Origin: Zygnema cylindricum
Lineage: Eukaryota > Streptophyta > Zygnematophyceae > Zygnematales > Zygnemataceae
Length of the DNA stretch: 64,000 bases
Direction of reading: 5' to 3'
Assembly (NCBI GenBank): GCA_037447655.1
Contig: JBBHKE010000303.1
Location: 417,168 to 481,167 of the forward strand
The notes beneath the pieces are model-generated. The model saw only the letters and a program-made list of their open reading frames with translations, did no database searches and had not been told where the DNA came from. Shown one piece after another: positions 1 through 11,700 of this stretch (its first letter is position 1; the number at the start of each line of letters is the position of its first letter). The position numbers and the translations under genes were made by a program.

Positions 1-285
1 ATGATTTTTTTTGAAAATTACGGCACATAAATATATGTTCCTATTTGTTTATCAAAAATACCTAGTTTTAAAACACATTTCGCATGTGTTTTAAACATAG
101 GTTTGAAGATGAGTTTTTTGTCGTGGAAGTGGGTCGAAAAACACAAGACGACAAATTTCCGTACATCCTAAGTACTCTACAAATTTGTGATTCTTTCGTA
201 CGGTTGTAACTTAGGCAATACGACGCTAAATTTTACAGAAAAACGACAGAAAAAAACCCTTACTTATGCACATGGGGACATACCC
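1..285. mobile_element. Family 1 TIR element, right part (cut by window start)
   Basis: The segment ends in the inverted terminus CATGGGGACATACCC followed by TTA (286-288). Its body (bases 60-280) matches the right half of the full copy at 26,262-27,022, including the purine stretch and the ACCCTTACTTATG motif just before the terminus. No coding capacity is seen, so it is a non-autonomous copy. The left half lies outside the window. Confidence 0.8.
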
Positions 286-288
286 TTA

Positions 289-959
289 GTTATGTAGCGT
301 GAGGACAATCGCCAAGTATTACAACGGACTATCCGCGACAATGAGTTACTGTACGGCATAAGCAGGTCGTTTGATGCTAATTAATTTAACGGATGTTTTT
401 GCATATACAAACAAATTAGTGTTGACTTCGAGTAGTTTTAGTGTTGACTTCGAGTAGTTTTAGTGTTGACCTTGAGTAGTGTGAGGAAACAACCTAGTTG
501 ACTCTTGCCTTATGGATAATCATTGTGGGGGTACCAATTAGCATATTAGTAGACATGCGCAATTATTTCTTTTGTTGTTTTGTTAGATGTAGGTGGCTCA
601 CAATTGTATATATTCATGAGAGCCTTGTAGAACAAATATCAATGTGTTAAGAAAAGTAGAAACCTAAGATGTAGCTCTTTAAAGTTGTCGAGTGTAGGAA
701 ACGTAGATAAGAAACATGGTTGATAGCATTGCTTTGTTGCCTTGAGATAACATAAAAGTTTTTCAGAGATATCATGTGTATTCAAGTTGTTTAGTGCTTT
801 GTGTATTTGATTCGTGTGTTATGTATTCTTTTATGTGTGTTGAGATCATTCTTACGTAATTCATAAGGTGTAGTTCTTGATGTGTCACAAGATTAATAAG
901 TACATGTAAGGAGTGAATGTCATTATTTATGGTGGACTATATTACTCATTGCTAGGGAT
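289..959. other. Intergenic stretch, no gene seen
   Basis: No reading frame longer than background and no splice-compatible coding segment was found on either strand. The only structure is a three-copy 22-bp tandem repeat at 419-480. Confidence 0.5.
419..480. repeat. 22-bp tandem repeat, 3 copies
   Basis: Three head-to-tail units starting at 419, 441 and 463, each close to GTGTTGACTTCGAGTAGT plus TTTA. The first two are identical; the third has diverged slightly. Confidence 0.85.
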
Positions 960-1469
960 GCAATAGTTTGGGTGTTTTCCGCGGTCTATTTTAGACCAAG
1001 GAACAACATGTATTAGTGGAGGTAATTAATGACTCATACAGAGGGCATTATAATGTACTATCCAAAATTTCAAAACTGAACGACAAAAAGGCGGCAGCAA
1101 ACTTTGATGGTGGGAGCGTGGCGGGATAATTTCAGCGGATTCGCAGCCACCCTGGCGGAAGGCACATGGCCCATGCCAAGTGTACACACATAAACGCGCG
1201 CTCCTCAAATATTTTTTTCCATTTCCACGTGGCCCATTTTTATACGTTCAGTCTCTGAGAAGTGGCCTCCCTGTGCACGGTCGTCAAAGACTATAGGGTT
1301 GGTGACGTGGCGTCTTGGACAAAAAGTGTACTGGCATCCGACAGTCAGATTTTAAGCCTACAACCTTTTAAGTAGTGATGTTTTCCTAAAAAAAAAAAAG
1401 TAAGTACCTGTACGAAACAGTACGACCCTTAGTAAACCACCCCATTTTGTCGCTAATTGAAGGCCACCC
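960..1469. mobile_element. Family 2 TIR element (degenerate copy)
   Basis: From about 1,017 (GAGGTAATTAATGA) the sequence follows the family 2 copy at 27,146-27,893: the same order of motifs (CAAACTTTGA, GGCACATG, terminal block with TTTTGTCG) and a terminus ending in CACCC followed by TAA (1470-1472). The left terminus is not clear, so the start is approximate. Non-coding. Confidence 0.6.
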
Positions 1470-1472
1470 TAA

Positions 1473-1650
1473 GGGTGAACCTCCATCAGGCGAAAAATGA
1501 GGTTCATTACTGGAAAAATTACATTTTTTTACAAGGTATTGTTTTTTTTTTTTTTTTTTATAAAACATGATTAATGTAGATTCGTCAAGATTCTCAAAAC
1601 TTTTGGGTGACAACGTCGACCGTCCGAATATGTGTTTTCAAACCAAGCGG
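1473..1650. mobile_element. Family 2 TIR element, opposite orientation, fragment
   Basis: Begins GGGTGAACCTCCATCAGG, the family 2 terminus (compare GGGTGACGTTCCATTAGG at 27,146), sharing the TAA at 1470-1472 with the neighbouring copy. Recognisable for roughly 170 bp and then lost, so the two copies sit head to head on one TWA site. Confidence 0.5.
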
Positions 1651-1658
1651 TCATTTTG

Positions 1659-1741
1659 TCTAGTGTTTAGCTAGTCTCTTCAGATAGTCTCCTCCCTGAG
1701 GAGACTACCTAGATAGGGAGGAGACTAGCTAGACACTAGAC
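1659..1741. repeat. 83-bp near-palindrome
   Basis: The left arm from 1659 (GTCTAGTGTTTAGCTAGTCT) is the inverse of the right arm ending at 1741, with a second nested palindrome (AGTCTCCTCCC against GGGAGGAGACT) in the middle. It could form a cruciform or RNA hairpin. It may be a miniature element or the remains of the central hairpin of a family 2 element (compare 27,634-27,689). Confidence 0.7.
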
Positions 1742-1837
1742 GTGTAAATTTTTACACGTGTAAAAGTCACATACGATCCATGATGGATGGCAAATTCCAC
1801 CAAAGAAATCATCACAGATTCTAGAGAAATTGCTTAC

Positions 1838-1954
1838 CGAGCGGAAGGTGCAAATTTGTGCAGAGAAGTTGCGAAGAGAGAAAAGCCCATCAATAGTGCC
1901 AATACTGCCAGGAATGAAGTCCTCAATCAAATCAAAGGGGTGCACGTACACGAT
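1838..1954 (-). CDS. Candidate isolated exon, function unknown
   Basis: On the minus strand a pyrimidine-rich acceptor ending TTGCAG is followed by exactly 39 open codons (beginning IVYVHPFDLIEDF, ending ICTFRS) and a GTAAGC donor. Both junctions are phase 0. The peptide has a plausible composition but I recognise no family and found no flanking exons. It could be an exon of a gene outside this window or chance; the opposite strand is also open here. Confidence 0.2.
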
Positions 1955-3137
1955 CTGCAACTTAGAAGAAGTGTTAGCACCAAGTATTGTTTCAAGGATG
2001 AAAATTGGCCTTATTTCAGAAAGGGCGTTAATTATCAAACAACGAGCAGAAAGTCAGACTTTGTGCTCATAGCTAACCAAATGAAACTATAAAAAAAAAC
2101 AGTGTCGACCAAGGCGAGAGTGAGAGAGACACAAAAGGGGGAGCAAGAGGATCTTACAAAGAAATTGTTATCAACTAATGACCAACAATGTGCAACTCCA
2201 CCTATTTGAAGGGCCGCAAAAATATCAAATTTCACCAGCCCCAACTCCACACTCAAATTCCCGTGTGGAATCAAGACTATCGAGTGCATCAAGATTTAAT
2301 GATCTCTCACGAGGAAAGCCAAGCCAAATTAAAGAAAAGTCTAAGGGAGGAATAAAAAAGTTCGAAACAAAAATTGGAAAGATCACAAACGAAGGCAAAG
2401 AAGGCAAAGAACACAAAAACAAAGCTTTAAAAAGGCTAGTCGACGCCAACATAGGCAGGGACAGACTTAATTCACACACTGATAGTATCAAAGAAATCCT
2501 CACAAACAAATACACAACCACTTGTCAATCCATTCAGGTCAAAGTCCGCGAAAGCACGAGGAACACACAATACTGATGTAGCCGTGATGCTATGATGACG
2601 AGTCACACACATACACTCAATAATTGCATTGACCAAGGCAAACATGTTAATATTCAAAATGGAAGCCGACAAGTAGGACAGGAAGAAAGGCACCCAAGAG
2701 GGGAACGCATGGGTTTCGGAAGTCGATGCAATTTTGGAAATAATTCAGGCTCCTTTCTGGATAACCTTCCAATGCGAACAAATTGAGCCTTAAAAATATA
2801 ACTACACCTTCCAAAGTAACACAAAAAAGGATGATTGTAATCAATAAAAACCTGGACCATTTTAATTCATAAGTGTGCTATATACAAAGCTAATTTTTTA
2901 CTCTCGAGAGTGCTGTAATCCTCGGTTTCAAGGAGCAATTTAAACTGAAACTTAACCTAAAACCACAAAACTAAACTGAAGCTTATTTTGAAACTAATAA
3001 TAAACATGAAGCATACTTGGAAGCTTGAAACTCTTCAGGCCGACGTTGGAATATCTACAAGAACTTGAACTACCAAAAAAAAAAAAAAAAGCTAGAGGAC
3101 TGAAAAACACTGGACAATGCGAAATTGCCTTCAAAAT
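1955..3137. other. Stretch without a supportable gene
   Basis: Open frames exist on both strands (about 2,180-2,576 on plus, lysine-rich) but have no recognisable domain, no splice context, and are open on both strands at once, as expected of A-rich purine-strand DNA. From about 2,900 the sequence is A-rich and runs into the 46-48 bp tandem repeat. Confidence 0.4.
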
Positions 3138-3320
3138 CTATCGTAGAACAGAAAATGGGAACAAACAAGTTCCGTTCCAAAGACTATCGGAAAAAAAGGA
3201 AAATGGGAAAAAGAAAATTCCCTCCAAATACTATCGGAGAAACATAAACATGGGAACAAGAAAATTCCCTTCCAAATTGTTTCGGAGAAAAAGAAAAACG
3301 GGAACAAGAAAGTTCCCCAA
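3138..3320. repeat. 46-48 bp tandem repeat, about four units
   Basis: Units start at 3138, 3184, 3231 and 3279 with a CTATCGGA-like head and a conserved AAATGGGAACAAGAAA core. They lie just downstream of the stop codon of the minus-strand GH16 gene, so they may be in its 3' untranslated or flanking DNA. The reading frame across them (3,025-3,411, plus strand) is a by-product of the repeat. Confidence 0.75.
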
Positions 3321-3449
3321 AACTAGGTGGAAAAAGAAATTCAAATCCATGGGAAATCTCAACATTGGGATGTCGAATTTCCTATATGAAATCTTGAACA
3401 TTGTGTTTTGAAAAAATCGTAAGCAATATACATAAACATGGATAAAAGT

Positions 3450-3993
3450 TCACTTCTTCACTGGAGAAGTAATTTGGATATTGCGATATTGATAGAGAAA
3501 AGGCGCATCTTTTCCGTCCCAAACTCCCGACCATCCTCCAAAATTAACCGAACTTGCATTCCAGACGGAACCGTACAAGAATTGGGGTTTTACAGGATAC
3601 TCTGTAACCATACTTTTAAAAACTTCGCGGTGTAAAACGCCGTCTACCAGCCACCTGCAAGAAGAAAGAAAATTCCTCTCTTATTCCATGAAAAAAAAGC
3701 CTTCTTTTGTTTAATGGAACGTCCAAGAAAGAATTGAAAGCTCGAATGGAAACTCCAGCCATTTATGATGACAAGTATGCTCAATATTTTTAAAATTTAA
3801 CGACAATCAAGATTTCGGCCATGGATGAAAGGAGTGAGCGAGAGAGTGACAGAGGGAGGGAGGGAGAAAAAGAGAGGGAGAGAGAGAGTGAGAAAGAGAG
3901 AGAGAGAGAGAGAACAGGGTGGGTGAGGGTATGAGGGAGAGCGAAAGGGGGGTAAGAAGAGGGGGTAGAGCGGGGGGGGAGAAAGAGAGAAAG

Positions 3994-4069
<76 letters not shown>

Positions 4070-7000
4070 CACCTTATGCTTACGGGAGACCACCGAATTG
4101 TATAGGTGTGAAAATCCTCGGAACAGTCGAATCCGAGTTCGAACCAAACTTCATGTCCCCCAGTTCCGTTCACAAAGTAATTGCTTTGTACCACACTTTT
4201 GTTGTATCCTAACCACTCAAAGTCGATTTCATCCTGATCTATTGTCCCTTCCCGAGATGACAGCTGGCAAATAAAAGCATTTCCGAAAGGATATATTAAA
4301 AGTCAGCGGGAGAATAAGTCAAATCACGTGCTGCCTTAATAAAGGTAGTTTTTGAGTCAATAGAAATGTAAGAGGAAGAAATCGGAAGTGCTGAAGCAAG
4401 AAAACGTAAGATTTGAAGGAGACTTCCGTGTTTTGTTTTTTGTTTGGGTTTTCATTTGTGTTTTTTTTTTTCTTACATAGAATGAAGGCAAGAGTCCACT
4501 CGTATTTCCATCAGCGCATTTAAACTTTGTTGTGAATTCCCCCGAGAAATAAGATAAACCCGAATGAAACCGACCTCCTGCAAAGAAATATGTACATATG
4601 CACATATATTTTTATTGCTTATTTTTCATTTTACATTCATGTCAGGCGACAACTTCCTTGTCGTTATAATGGTAACTCCAAAAACCTCCTACCTAAAACA
4701 TTCACATGATATATGATGCAAGTTTCATTTTTTCTGTCTTTCACCCTTTTCTTTGTTTCTCGGGGGATGGGGAAGAGGGAGAGAAGAGCGTTTTCACGCC
4801 CACAATGTGTCTTTTATGTACATGTAGTAGTACTTTAATTTCTGATCTCTAGTATGCAGCTGCATTTTGTCAAATGTAATCATCTCCCCCTCTCCCTCTC
4901 CCTCTCTCTCTCCCCCTTCTCCCTCTGTTTCCATGTGTTCGACGGAACAACCAGGTACTCAATGAACATACAATAGATACAGTCAACACTGTTCTACACT
5001 CTTCCTCTCTCTCCCTGTCCACCTCGCCCCTTGACCTCTCCCCTCGCCCCTCACGCCCTCTAAAAAACGAAATGCCCACGTCTAATCTCCCCACTACCAC
5101 TCACCGCAATTAGTGTTGTCAAATGTAATATTTGCCGAACTGCTCGACCTTTCGAAGCTCATGTGGTCCCCGCAATAGTCGGTCGCCATAGTCGGCATCG
5201 GTGCATTCACGGCTTTCCGGTTAAGTTTTGGCATTTTAAGGATGGGACTTCGTATGGTTACATTTTTGAAAGAAGCGGTAACGGAATCCGTTTCCGTACC
5301 CAAATCCACAGCTGTTTGCCACGTGGGCGTTGTGTACGTTTCTAAAGCTTCGATTCCAAAATATAAATGCATTTTATTTCCCGAGGGAACGGGGGCGTAC
5401 CACGTGGGTTTGTCGTACATGTGTAGGACATTGTTGTCGCTCATCCATCTAGTTCCAATCAAATTGACAATTGGGAATGGTGGTTTAGTAGCTATCGGGA
5501 TCATTTATCAAATTAATACATTTGGGGAGGTTGTTTTTGTAGCTATTGGGGTTATGAATCAAATCGACACAGTTGAGGATGTCATTTTGGCATATATGCG
5601 GCCATAGAAGATATTCTTCTCTACTTCACTTTTCTTTTCGCAAAAACTATTTAACCATATGAAGACACAAGCCTATTTTATTTCGAAAATGGTTTTTCTG
5701 GAAAATCTCCAAATTCCTTCTTTTTCTTTTTCCTTTACTTTTGCATTGGTGAATGCATGTTCTTTTACTATAGTTTCTAGGAACCTAAGAATCTTCAATG
5801 TTTTTAAACCATCCTTTGATTGCATAAAATGAACTAAATAATAATATAGCTTTTTGTCCAGCAATTGTAACACAATTAAGTCCACGCCACTGACCACTAA
5901 TAGTGTGGTTTCTGCTAACAATTTTCAACCTTTATCACAGTTGACCCACACTAATTTTAATAAAATCCTCCCAGATGAAGTACACTCCAGCCGAACACAT
6001 TTTTTTTACTTTAAACAAATTCAGTTGGTTCATCTAGAAAAGCAATTATTAAAAGTCTGTAAACAGTGTGCATGACAACAATATCGGTTTCTTGTCAAAA
6101 GACACTTATTGAAGAGGCCCACGTTTCACCTTATTGCATGACTTGATTAGGAGTCCAAGAAGATCGGAATCAAAAACCGTGTTAAAAAATCTAAAAACCC
6201 CGTTAAAAAAAAACCCGGAAATCCTAGAAAGGCCAAATGTTCACTATCAACATAATATTAATCGGAATCCAGACATTAGGCATAAAAACCCGCCATCTCC
6301 CCGCAAAAAAAAAACCAGAAAAAATGCTAGAGTTAAACACTCACATGATCATTTTGGGCGTCCAATAAATCGAATATAAATGGTAATCTTCTGCACAATC
6401 ATATCCAAGATCGACCGCAGTTCTGTCGCTCGTAACACCGTTATCGATAGTTTGAATCATCCCGAGGTTGCGATGTTTCCCTCTCATTTCAAAAACAATG
6501 GACGAGCGATTTGAGTCGGTAAAATTGGTCGCCAACTGAAACATCAAAAAGAAAAAGGAGAGAAATAAAGACAAATTAGAAATACAGTATAAAGCTGGAT
6601 GAGATAAACGGGTCAGTTTTGCGTAGCCGAATGGTATTACATTTAAATGGAGAGGTCAGAAAATGACAAAATAAAACTTGACAGTGTGTTGATACCGAAC
6701 ATATTCTAATAAACTAATTTCAATTGTGAAATCGACCATACACAGGCTCTATTTTGGAGAAACAGGAAAAAGATTGTGGACTCCCTAAATGTTGTAGTGG
6801 AGCACAGATTACGTTCTTTTCCCGTAACATAAAAAGTGAATAAAATCCAAAACCAGATTATAAAAAATACTCACGAAAAACGAGGTCAAGACTCCCGATG
6901 TATTTCCGGAGGGACAACGAATATATGCAGAAAATACGCCCGTCAAAAAACTGGGTTCGGAATAAACTCGAGTACCTAAAAAAGTGACATTTCCCAAATT

Positions 7001-8605
7001 ACCGTAAAAATGAAAACAAATGTCATGTATTTTATTATAAATCCGAATCTCTGTACCAAGGCAAACTCAATAATCTGTTGCGAAAATTATCACGTGCATT
7101 CACCTTCGATGAATAATTAGGCGTTTCAAAAGATTATTTTTGGATTTTTTCCTCATAACTGTTTTTGTTTTTTCGGAAAATAGAAAGTACTACTATTTCA
7201 ATATTTTCAGTGATTTGACTCTCGCATACCTGTGCCATTTTTGGAATAAGTGAGGTCGTAGTTTCCGAGAGCGGCTTCTCCCATTGGTTCAAATCCCTGG
7301 TCGATAATTACACTTTGGAGAGGAGTCCGTTTTCTAAATGCGCCTCCCGTTTCGTTCAGCTTCGTATCTAAACATGAAATTGCGGTTGTGATTATAGTTC
7401 CAGCCACTTGGAGATCTCCTCCTTCCACACTATTTCCCCATGCTATACATTCGTTAACTAAAATCACGGCTCTCGAAAGACGTTTGTGAGTACCTCTGTA
7501 ATCCAGAATTGCGAGATGGGCCTGAAAACACAAAGACGAAATTTGAATCTTATCTGAGTTTATTTTTGAGTGTGAGTTTTGAGCTTCTAAGTTTTGAGCT
7601 TCTAAGTTTTGAGCTTCTAAGGTTTTGAGTCAAGTTTTTTTCAGTATCCTGTTGTTAATTTAGTTAAATTAAGAATTTATGATATAGTTTGTGAGAAAAA
7701 CCTTGTTCATGGGGAATTCCTCCAATGTCAGTATGCTTCTATTATATTTTTTGTTACTAGGATTAAGTTTAGAGAGTAGAAAACTAAGTAGGGATGAAAA
7801 CAAGCCGTCATTGTTTCGAAGATTTGTTTGTTTTGTATTTTCCAATATCAATTTCCTTTTTCTCTTTTAAAAGCTTTTAGCTTGCTTTTTGTGGACAACT
7901 TCCACGTCCTTCCGTTCATGACTTTTTTTCATATTGTAGACTTTATTTTGTTAGCGTATTTTAGCACAAGCTGTACATTTTTCTAAGAACTGCAGATTTT
8001 ACTTTTATTATTCTTTAGCACGGGAGGAAAAATACCCAGGAAAAAAAAAAGAACACGGATGGATAAAAGGGGCTTACAATTGCTTGATCAAGTGCGCCAT
8101 ATGTTTTTTTCATATTTCCTTTACAAATACTTGCTGCAATAGATTTCTGAGTTAAATTTTGGGCATTTCGGAGGGACGTTGGAATCTCGTCCGTACAGCT
8201 TCCATCTGACATTTCTCCGGAAGCTTCCTCCACATCTTCCTCCACATCTTCCTCGAAACCCTCTTCAGAGTATTCCTGGTAGTCTTCAGCGAAAGGTTTT
8301 TCCTGCATGCTCCGCTGAGCCCGGGTTGTACGACCGAGTGACTCCCACGTGTTAGGAAGCCATCTGGTGAGAGTTGCGACACGTGGCAGGCTCTCATAGG
8401 CCGCATGTGCGAAAGGTTTCAATCGTGGAAGTTCGCCACGGAGTCGGTGTCGGATGAGTGTTTGGGAAAAGGAGGAGGAGGGAGAGGATTCTATAGAGTA
8501 AATACAGCAATTAAAAATAAGGAGGATTAAGATAGGAGGATAAAGAGACATGCTGGAGAGAGGATGGAGGGAGGAAGGGAGGGAGAGGAGCGAGAAGGAA
8601 AACAA
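3450..8605 (-). CDS. Secreted protein with two tandem GH16 (XTH-like) domains
   Basis: Eight exons in transcript order: 8078-8605, 7230-7521, 6875-6975, 6345-6535, 5105-5448, 4477-4577, 4073-4263, 3450-3654. They join to 1,953 nt (650 residues plus TGA), all introns GT-AG. Met1 or Met19 (start 8551) precedes a hydrophobic signal peptide (YPPILILLIFNCCIY). Residues about 105-130 are an acidic linker. Residues about 150-245 are helical with several Cys. GH16 domain 2 (about 475-650) has DEIDFEWLG with the triad E531, D533 and E535, then VNGTG, FHTYTIRW, RWLVDG and YGSVWNAS, all XTH-like; the usual XTH C-terminal extension is missing. GH16 domain 1 (about 263-460) has the same layout (GNTSGVLTSFF, YHLYSIYW, ASFKN) but reads SSIVFEMRG at the active site, losing two of three acids. 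Inference: an apoplastic beta-glucan enzyme acting on the cell wall through domain 2, with domain 1 inactive or only binding. Exact substrate (xyloglucan, mixed-linkage or other glucan) cannot be told. Confidence 0.87.
3830..4067. repeat. (GA)n / (GAGGGA)n purine microsatellite in intron 7 of the GH16 gene
   Basis: Imperfect purine repeat ending in a nearly pure (GA) run from 3,995 to 4,066, only a few bases inside the donor site of exon 7 at 4072-4071. On the transcribed strand it is a CT-rich tract right after the donor. Confidence 0.9.
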
Positions 8606-9063
8606 GCGAGGGATAAAGACGCGAAGGTGATAGAGACAAATATTCAGGCAGAAAGAAAGGGAGGAACGGAATAGATTTTACAGGTGAGGGAAGATAGAGG
8701 GAGGAATGGTAGGAGAGAGAGTGGCGGGGAACGAGAGAGGGAAGGGTAGGGGAAGATGGGCTTCAAGCGGCAGGAAGGGGAAAGAGTGTGTTGGACGCTT
8801 GTGGGAGAGGCGAATGTCCTTTGTCGGAATTTCCACTTATTTTATGGGCGTCTGTGTGCTGTACGGCGATCGAACGACAAACGGTGGTACTTTGACTTTG
8901 TCGTTTTCGGTCGGTGTGAGTCGGTCGTCACGGTTAAACTGGGCAGCCAATGAAAGCCGCCCTTACATTTTGATACATGTCGGCGGAAATGCGGTAGTCG
9001 GTGAATCCTGGCGGAATGTCGGTGAATTGGAATTCATTGGGGAAAAATGACTTAACGAAAGAT
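8606..9063. other. Purine-rich region upstream of the GH16 gene
   Basis: Probable 5' untranslated and promoter region of the minus-strand GH16 gene. The first 130 bp are GGGA/GAGA-rich (CT-rich on the coding strand). A plus-strand open frame (8,706-9,050) lies here but has no recognisable domain. No clear TATA box was identified. Confidence 0.4.
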
Positions 9064-9066
9064 TTA

Positions 9067-9849
9067 GGGTGCGTCTCCATGTACTTGAAACTTAGAGAAT
9101 TTACTTTATTTTTTAGCGCAGATTCGGCGGACCCGGATTCTACATGTCCCTATGTGTAACACGAAACTGTTAATTAAAGGGTGTGACGATTGTATACGCT
9201 GACAATGCCCGTGACGGCTGTTAACGTCTACAATCTGTGATGACGCACGTTATTTTTTGTAACTGCTTGTGACGTCGCATGCCTTTTCGTGACATTGTAG
9301 ACGTACCGCCATCCATCCTGTGCCGTTTCACGGTTGAAGAAGACGCACTTTGCTTTTGCGTCGCCTGTCCGCTCGACGTGAAATGGCATCAGAATCTTGA
9401 ACTTGAAATGGCATCAGAATCTTGAGACCCCTGGAGAAATAAAATCCGTATCAAGCGCAAACGCACAAAACCAGATAAATTGTGTAATTTGCTTCGTCGT
9501 ACTTGAACGCAAACGGACAAAACATAGCGGATCGTGCATTTTCCGTCGTCGCTTGAATTCTTTTGAAAAATTTTGAAATTTTTTAACACGTGCAAATATG
9601 TGTTTCTATTTGTTTTTCGAAAATACTTTGTTTTAAAACACATCTTCCCTATTTTTTAAAGAAAAGTTTGAAGATGACGTTTTTTGGCGTGGCCGTGGGT
9701 CCAAGAACACAAGACGACAACATGTAGTACATCCTAAATTCGATGATGACCCAAAATGTACTTCTCATTTTCTCTATTTTTTTGTACGGTTGAAACTTAC
9801 GCGGTATGGCTCTAAATTTTACAAGAAAACGACAGAAAAAAACCCTTAC
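9067..9849. mobile_element. Family 1 TIR element, copy interrupted by another family 1 copy
   Basis: Starts after TTA (9064-9066) with GGGTGCGTCTCCATG, followed by the family's left-end order (CTTGAAACTTAG, ACTTTATTTTTTAGCGC, GGATTCTACATGTCCC). The right end reaches ACCCTTACT, where a second copy is inserted at its terminal TTA; the displaced tail GGCACATGG resumes at 10,787. Non-coding. Confidence 0.8.
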
Positions 9850-9852
9850 TTA

Positions 9853-10783
9853 GGGCGTGTCCCCATGTGTTCAAGTAAGGGTTTTTTTCCGTCGTTTCCA
9901 CAGAAAATGGGACTTGTAACGAGAAAATATTACGCCGTACGAAAAATGGGCAAAAACACAAGTACATTTTGCGTCTTCTTCGAACTTGGAGGGTACGGCA
10001 ATTTGGTGTTATTATCATCGCGACCCACTTCCTGTTCATCTTCACACTTGCACTGGAATCAAATCGCGACCTGATTTTTATCAAAATACTACCCTATTGA
10101 CGAATAGAAAACTTGTATTGCACGTGTCAAACGTTTTCGAAAAAAATTGCACGAAGGAAAGTACACGCTATTTTTTTCACTCCTCGTCACGCGCATGCAC
10201 ATAAGAAAATGAAAAACATGTACGGGAAAAATTTTGCAGGGGTCGCGAACCTCCACTTTCCTTCATGGGTCCTTTGCAAAATTTTACGGCGTCCTCGTCT
10301 TTCCCCCTCTTTCTCACTCGACCACTCCTCTTTCTCTCTTATTTACACGAGATGCGGCAATAATAGTATCAAATGAAAGTTATATATTTTTTCCTTTTTT
10401 TTGAATATTTTTGGTCTAAGTTTGATGGCATATCGAATGATAAAAGATAAGAAAACGAAATCGGGAAGCCATGGCGGAAAATGTACGTACTGATGACGTC
10501 ACATGGTAGCATGACTTCGCTATGTCACAAAACCCTAAACATCTACAACGTCACAAAAACCTCGACGTCTACAACCGTCGCCGTTTTTAGGAAGTTTCGT
10601 ACTCGTCTACATTTCGTTTCGTAGACTGTCGCACATTTTGTAGACGTCTACAATTGTCACATATTCGAAGTAATGAACGCACAAGTAACGATTGACATAG
10701 GCACACTTTGAAAAGTACACCGTAAAATTGGCGATAAAATCCAAAGTAACATTTCAAAGTTTCGGTTACATGGGGACACGCCC
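9853..10783. mobile_element. Family 1 TIR element nested in the previous copy, inverted
   Basis: Termini GGGCGTGTCCCCATG and its inverse (CATGGGGACACGCCC), flanked on both sides by TTA (9850-9852, 10784-10786). Sibling copies have an uninterrupted ACTTATGCACATGG at this place, so the empty site confirms a 3-bp TTA duplication. About 930 bp, longer than other copies; no transposase frame seen. Confidence 0.85.
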
Positions 10784-10804
10784 TTAGGCACATGGACGGT
10801 CACG

Positions 10805-11700
10805 TTTACTGGGAGTAATATTTTGATGAACTCTCCTGATTCTCCATCGGGTAATGCCAGGAAGGCATATATCGTCTACGCGCTTTATTACAAATGGTAC
10901 CACGTAGCTTTATGTTCACACGCAAAGAATTGTCAAACATTTTAATAGCACAAAATTTGACTATCATATTTGTACCAACGAAATTTAAGATTTGTAGAAA
11001 CGAAATAAATTTTAAGATTTGTACTTTCGTACTTTATTATTGTTCTTATAGCGCCATTATGTTTTAAACGCAGTCATTTCGGCGAAGGTCAACAGTCGGC
11101 CTTTTCCAATTCACTCGTCCGCCGTGGATCCTATCTTTTATTTCTTAGTGTACCGACCGTTCAAGGGCCATTGTGTGGCAAATGTCCTCTTTCAACACAC
11201 TTGAGGACATTAGCCAGACAATGGATAGAATGAGCGTTTGCTTCTAAGGCCTCCAAACTTTTACTGGCAGTAATGTTTTTATCACTTCTCCATCAGGTCG
11301 TGTCAGCAAGGCAACTATCGCCTACGTGCTTTCAACACGTAATGAAATATATTTTTCCAAGTAAACAACCTCCCGTTTTGCTTGAAGCATGTTCACCCTT
11401 ATTCAACTTTTAATTCCATTCTCTATATTTTGACGGAAAACTGTTGAAATCTTCCAAGCAAGAACATGTAGTTGTGCATGGAAGTTTTGTTAGGGCAAGT
11501 TTTTGTTAAAAACATATGATAATATGTTCTTCCCTCGGGACCTAAAATCTACGCGTTTTTTGTACCCGTCCGTAAAATTACATTTGCGGCGGCACGGGAG
11601 ATTTCAAGATTACAAGCATACACGAAATGGAAATCTTCTAAGTGGATAAATGTCAATAATTCATCAAGAAACCCATCAAATTGTTCTTCGTTTTCAAGTT
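10805..11700. other. Non-coding stretch with a short dispersed repeat
   Basis: No coding segment recognised. A motif series (TTACTGG, CAGTAAT, TTCTCCATC, CAGCAAGGCA, ATCGCCTACGTGC) occurs at 10,808-10,900 and again at 11,258-11,335, and in a third form at 31,312-31,400, suggesting another low-copy repeat family whose ends I could not define. Confidence 0.4.

Noticed and set aside
3025-3411. Lys/Arg-rich plus-strand frame of 128 codons
   Set aside because: Covers the 46-48 bp tandem repeat and a poly-A run; antisense to the 3' flank of the GH16 gene; no domain.
8706-9050. 114-codon plus-strand frame upstream of the GH16 gene
   Set aside because: Low-complexity purine start, no recognisable domain, runs into a family 1 element.
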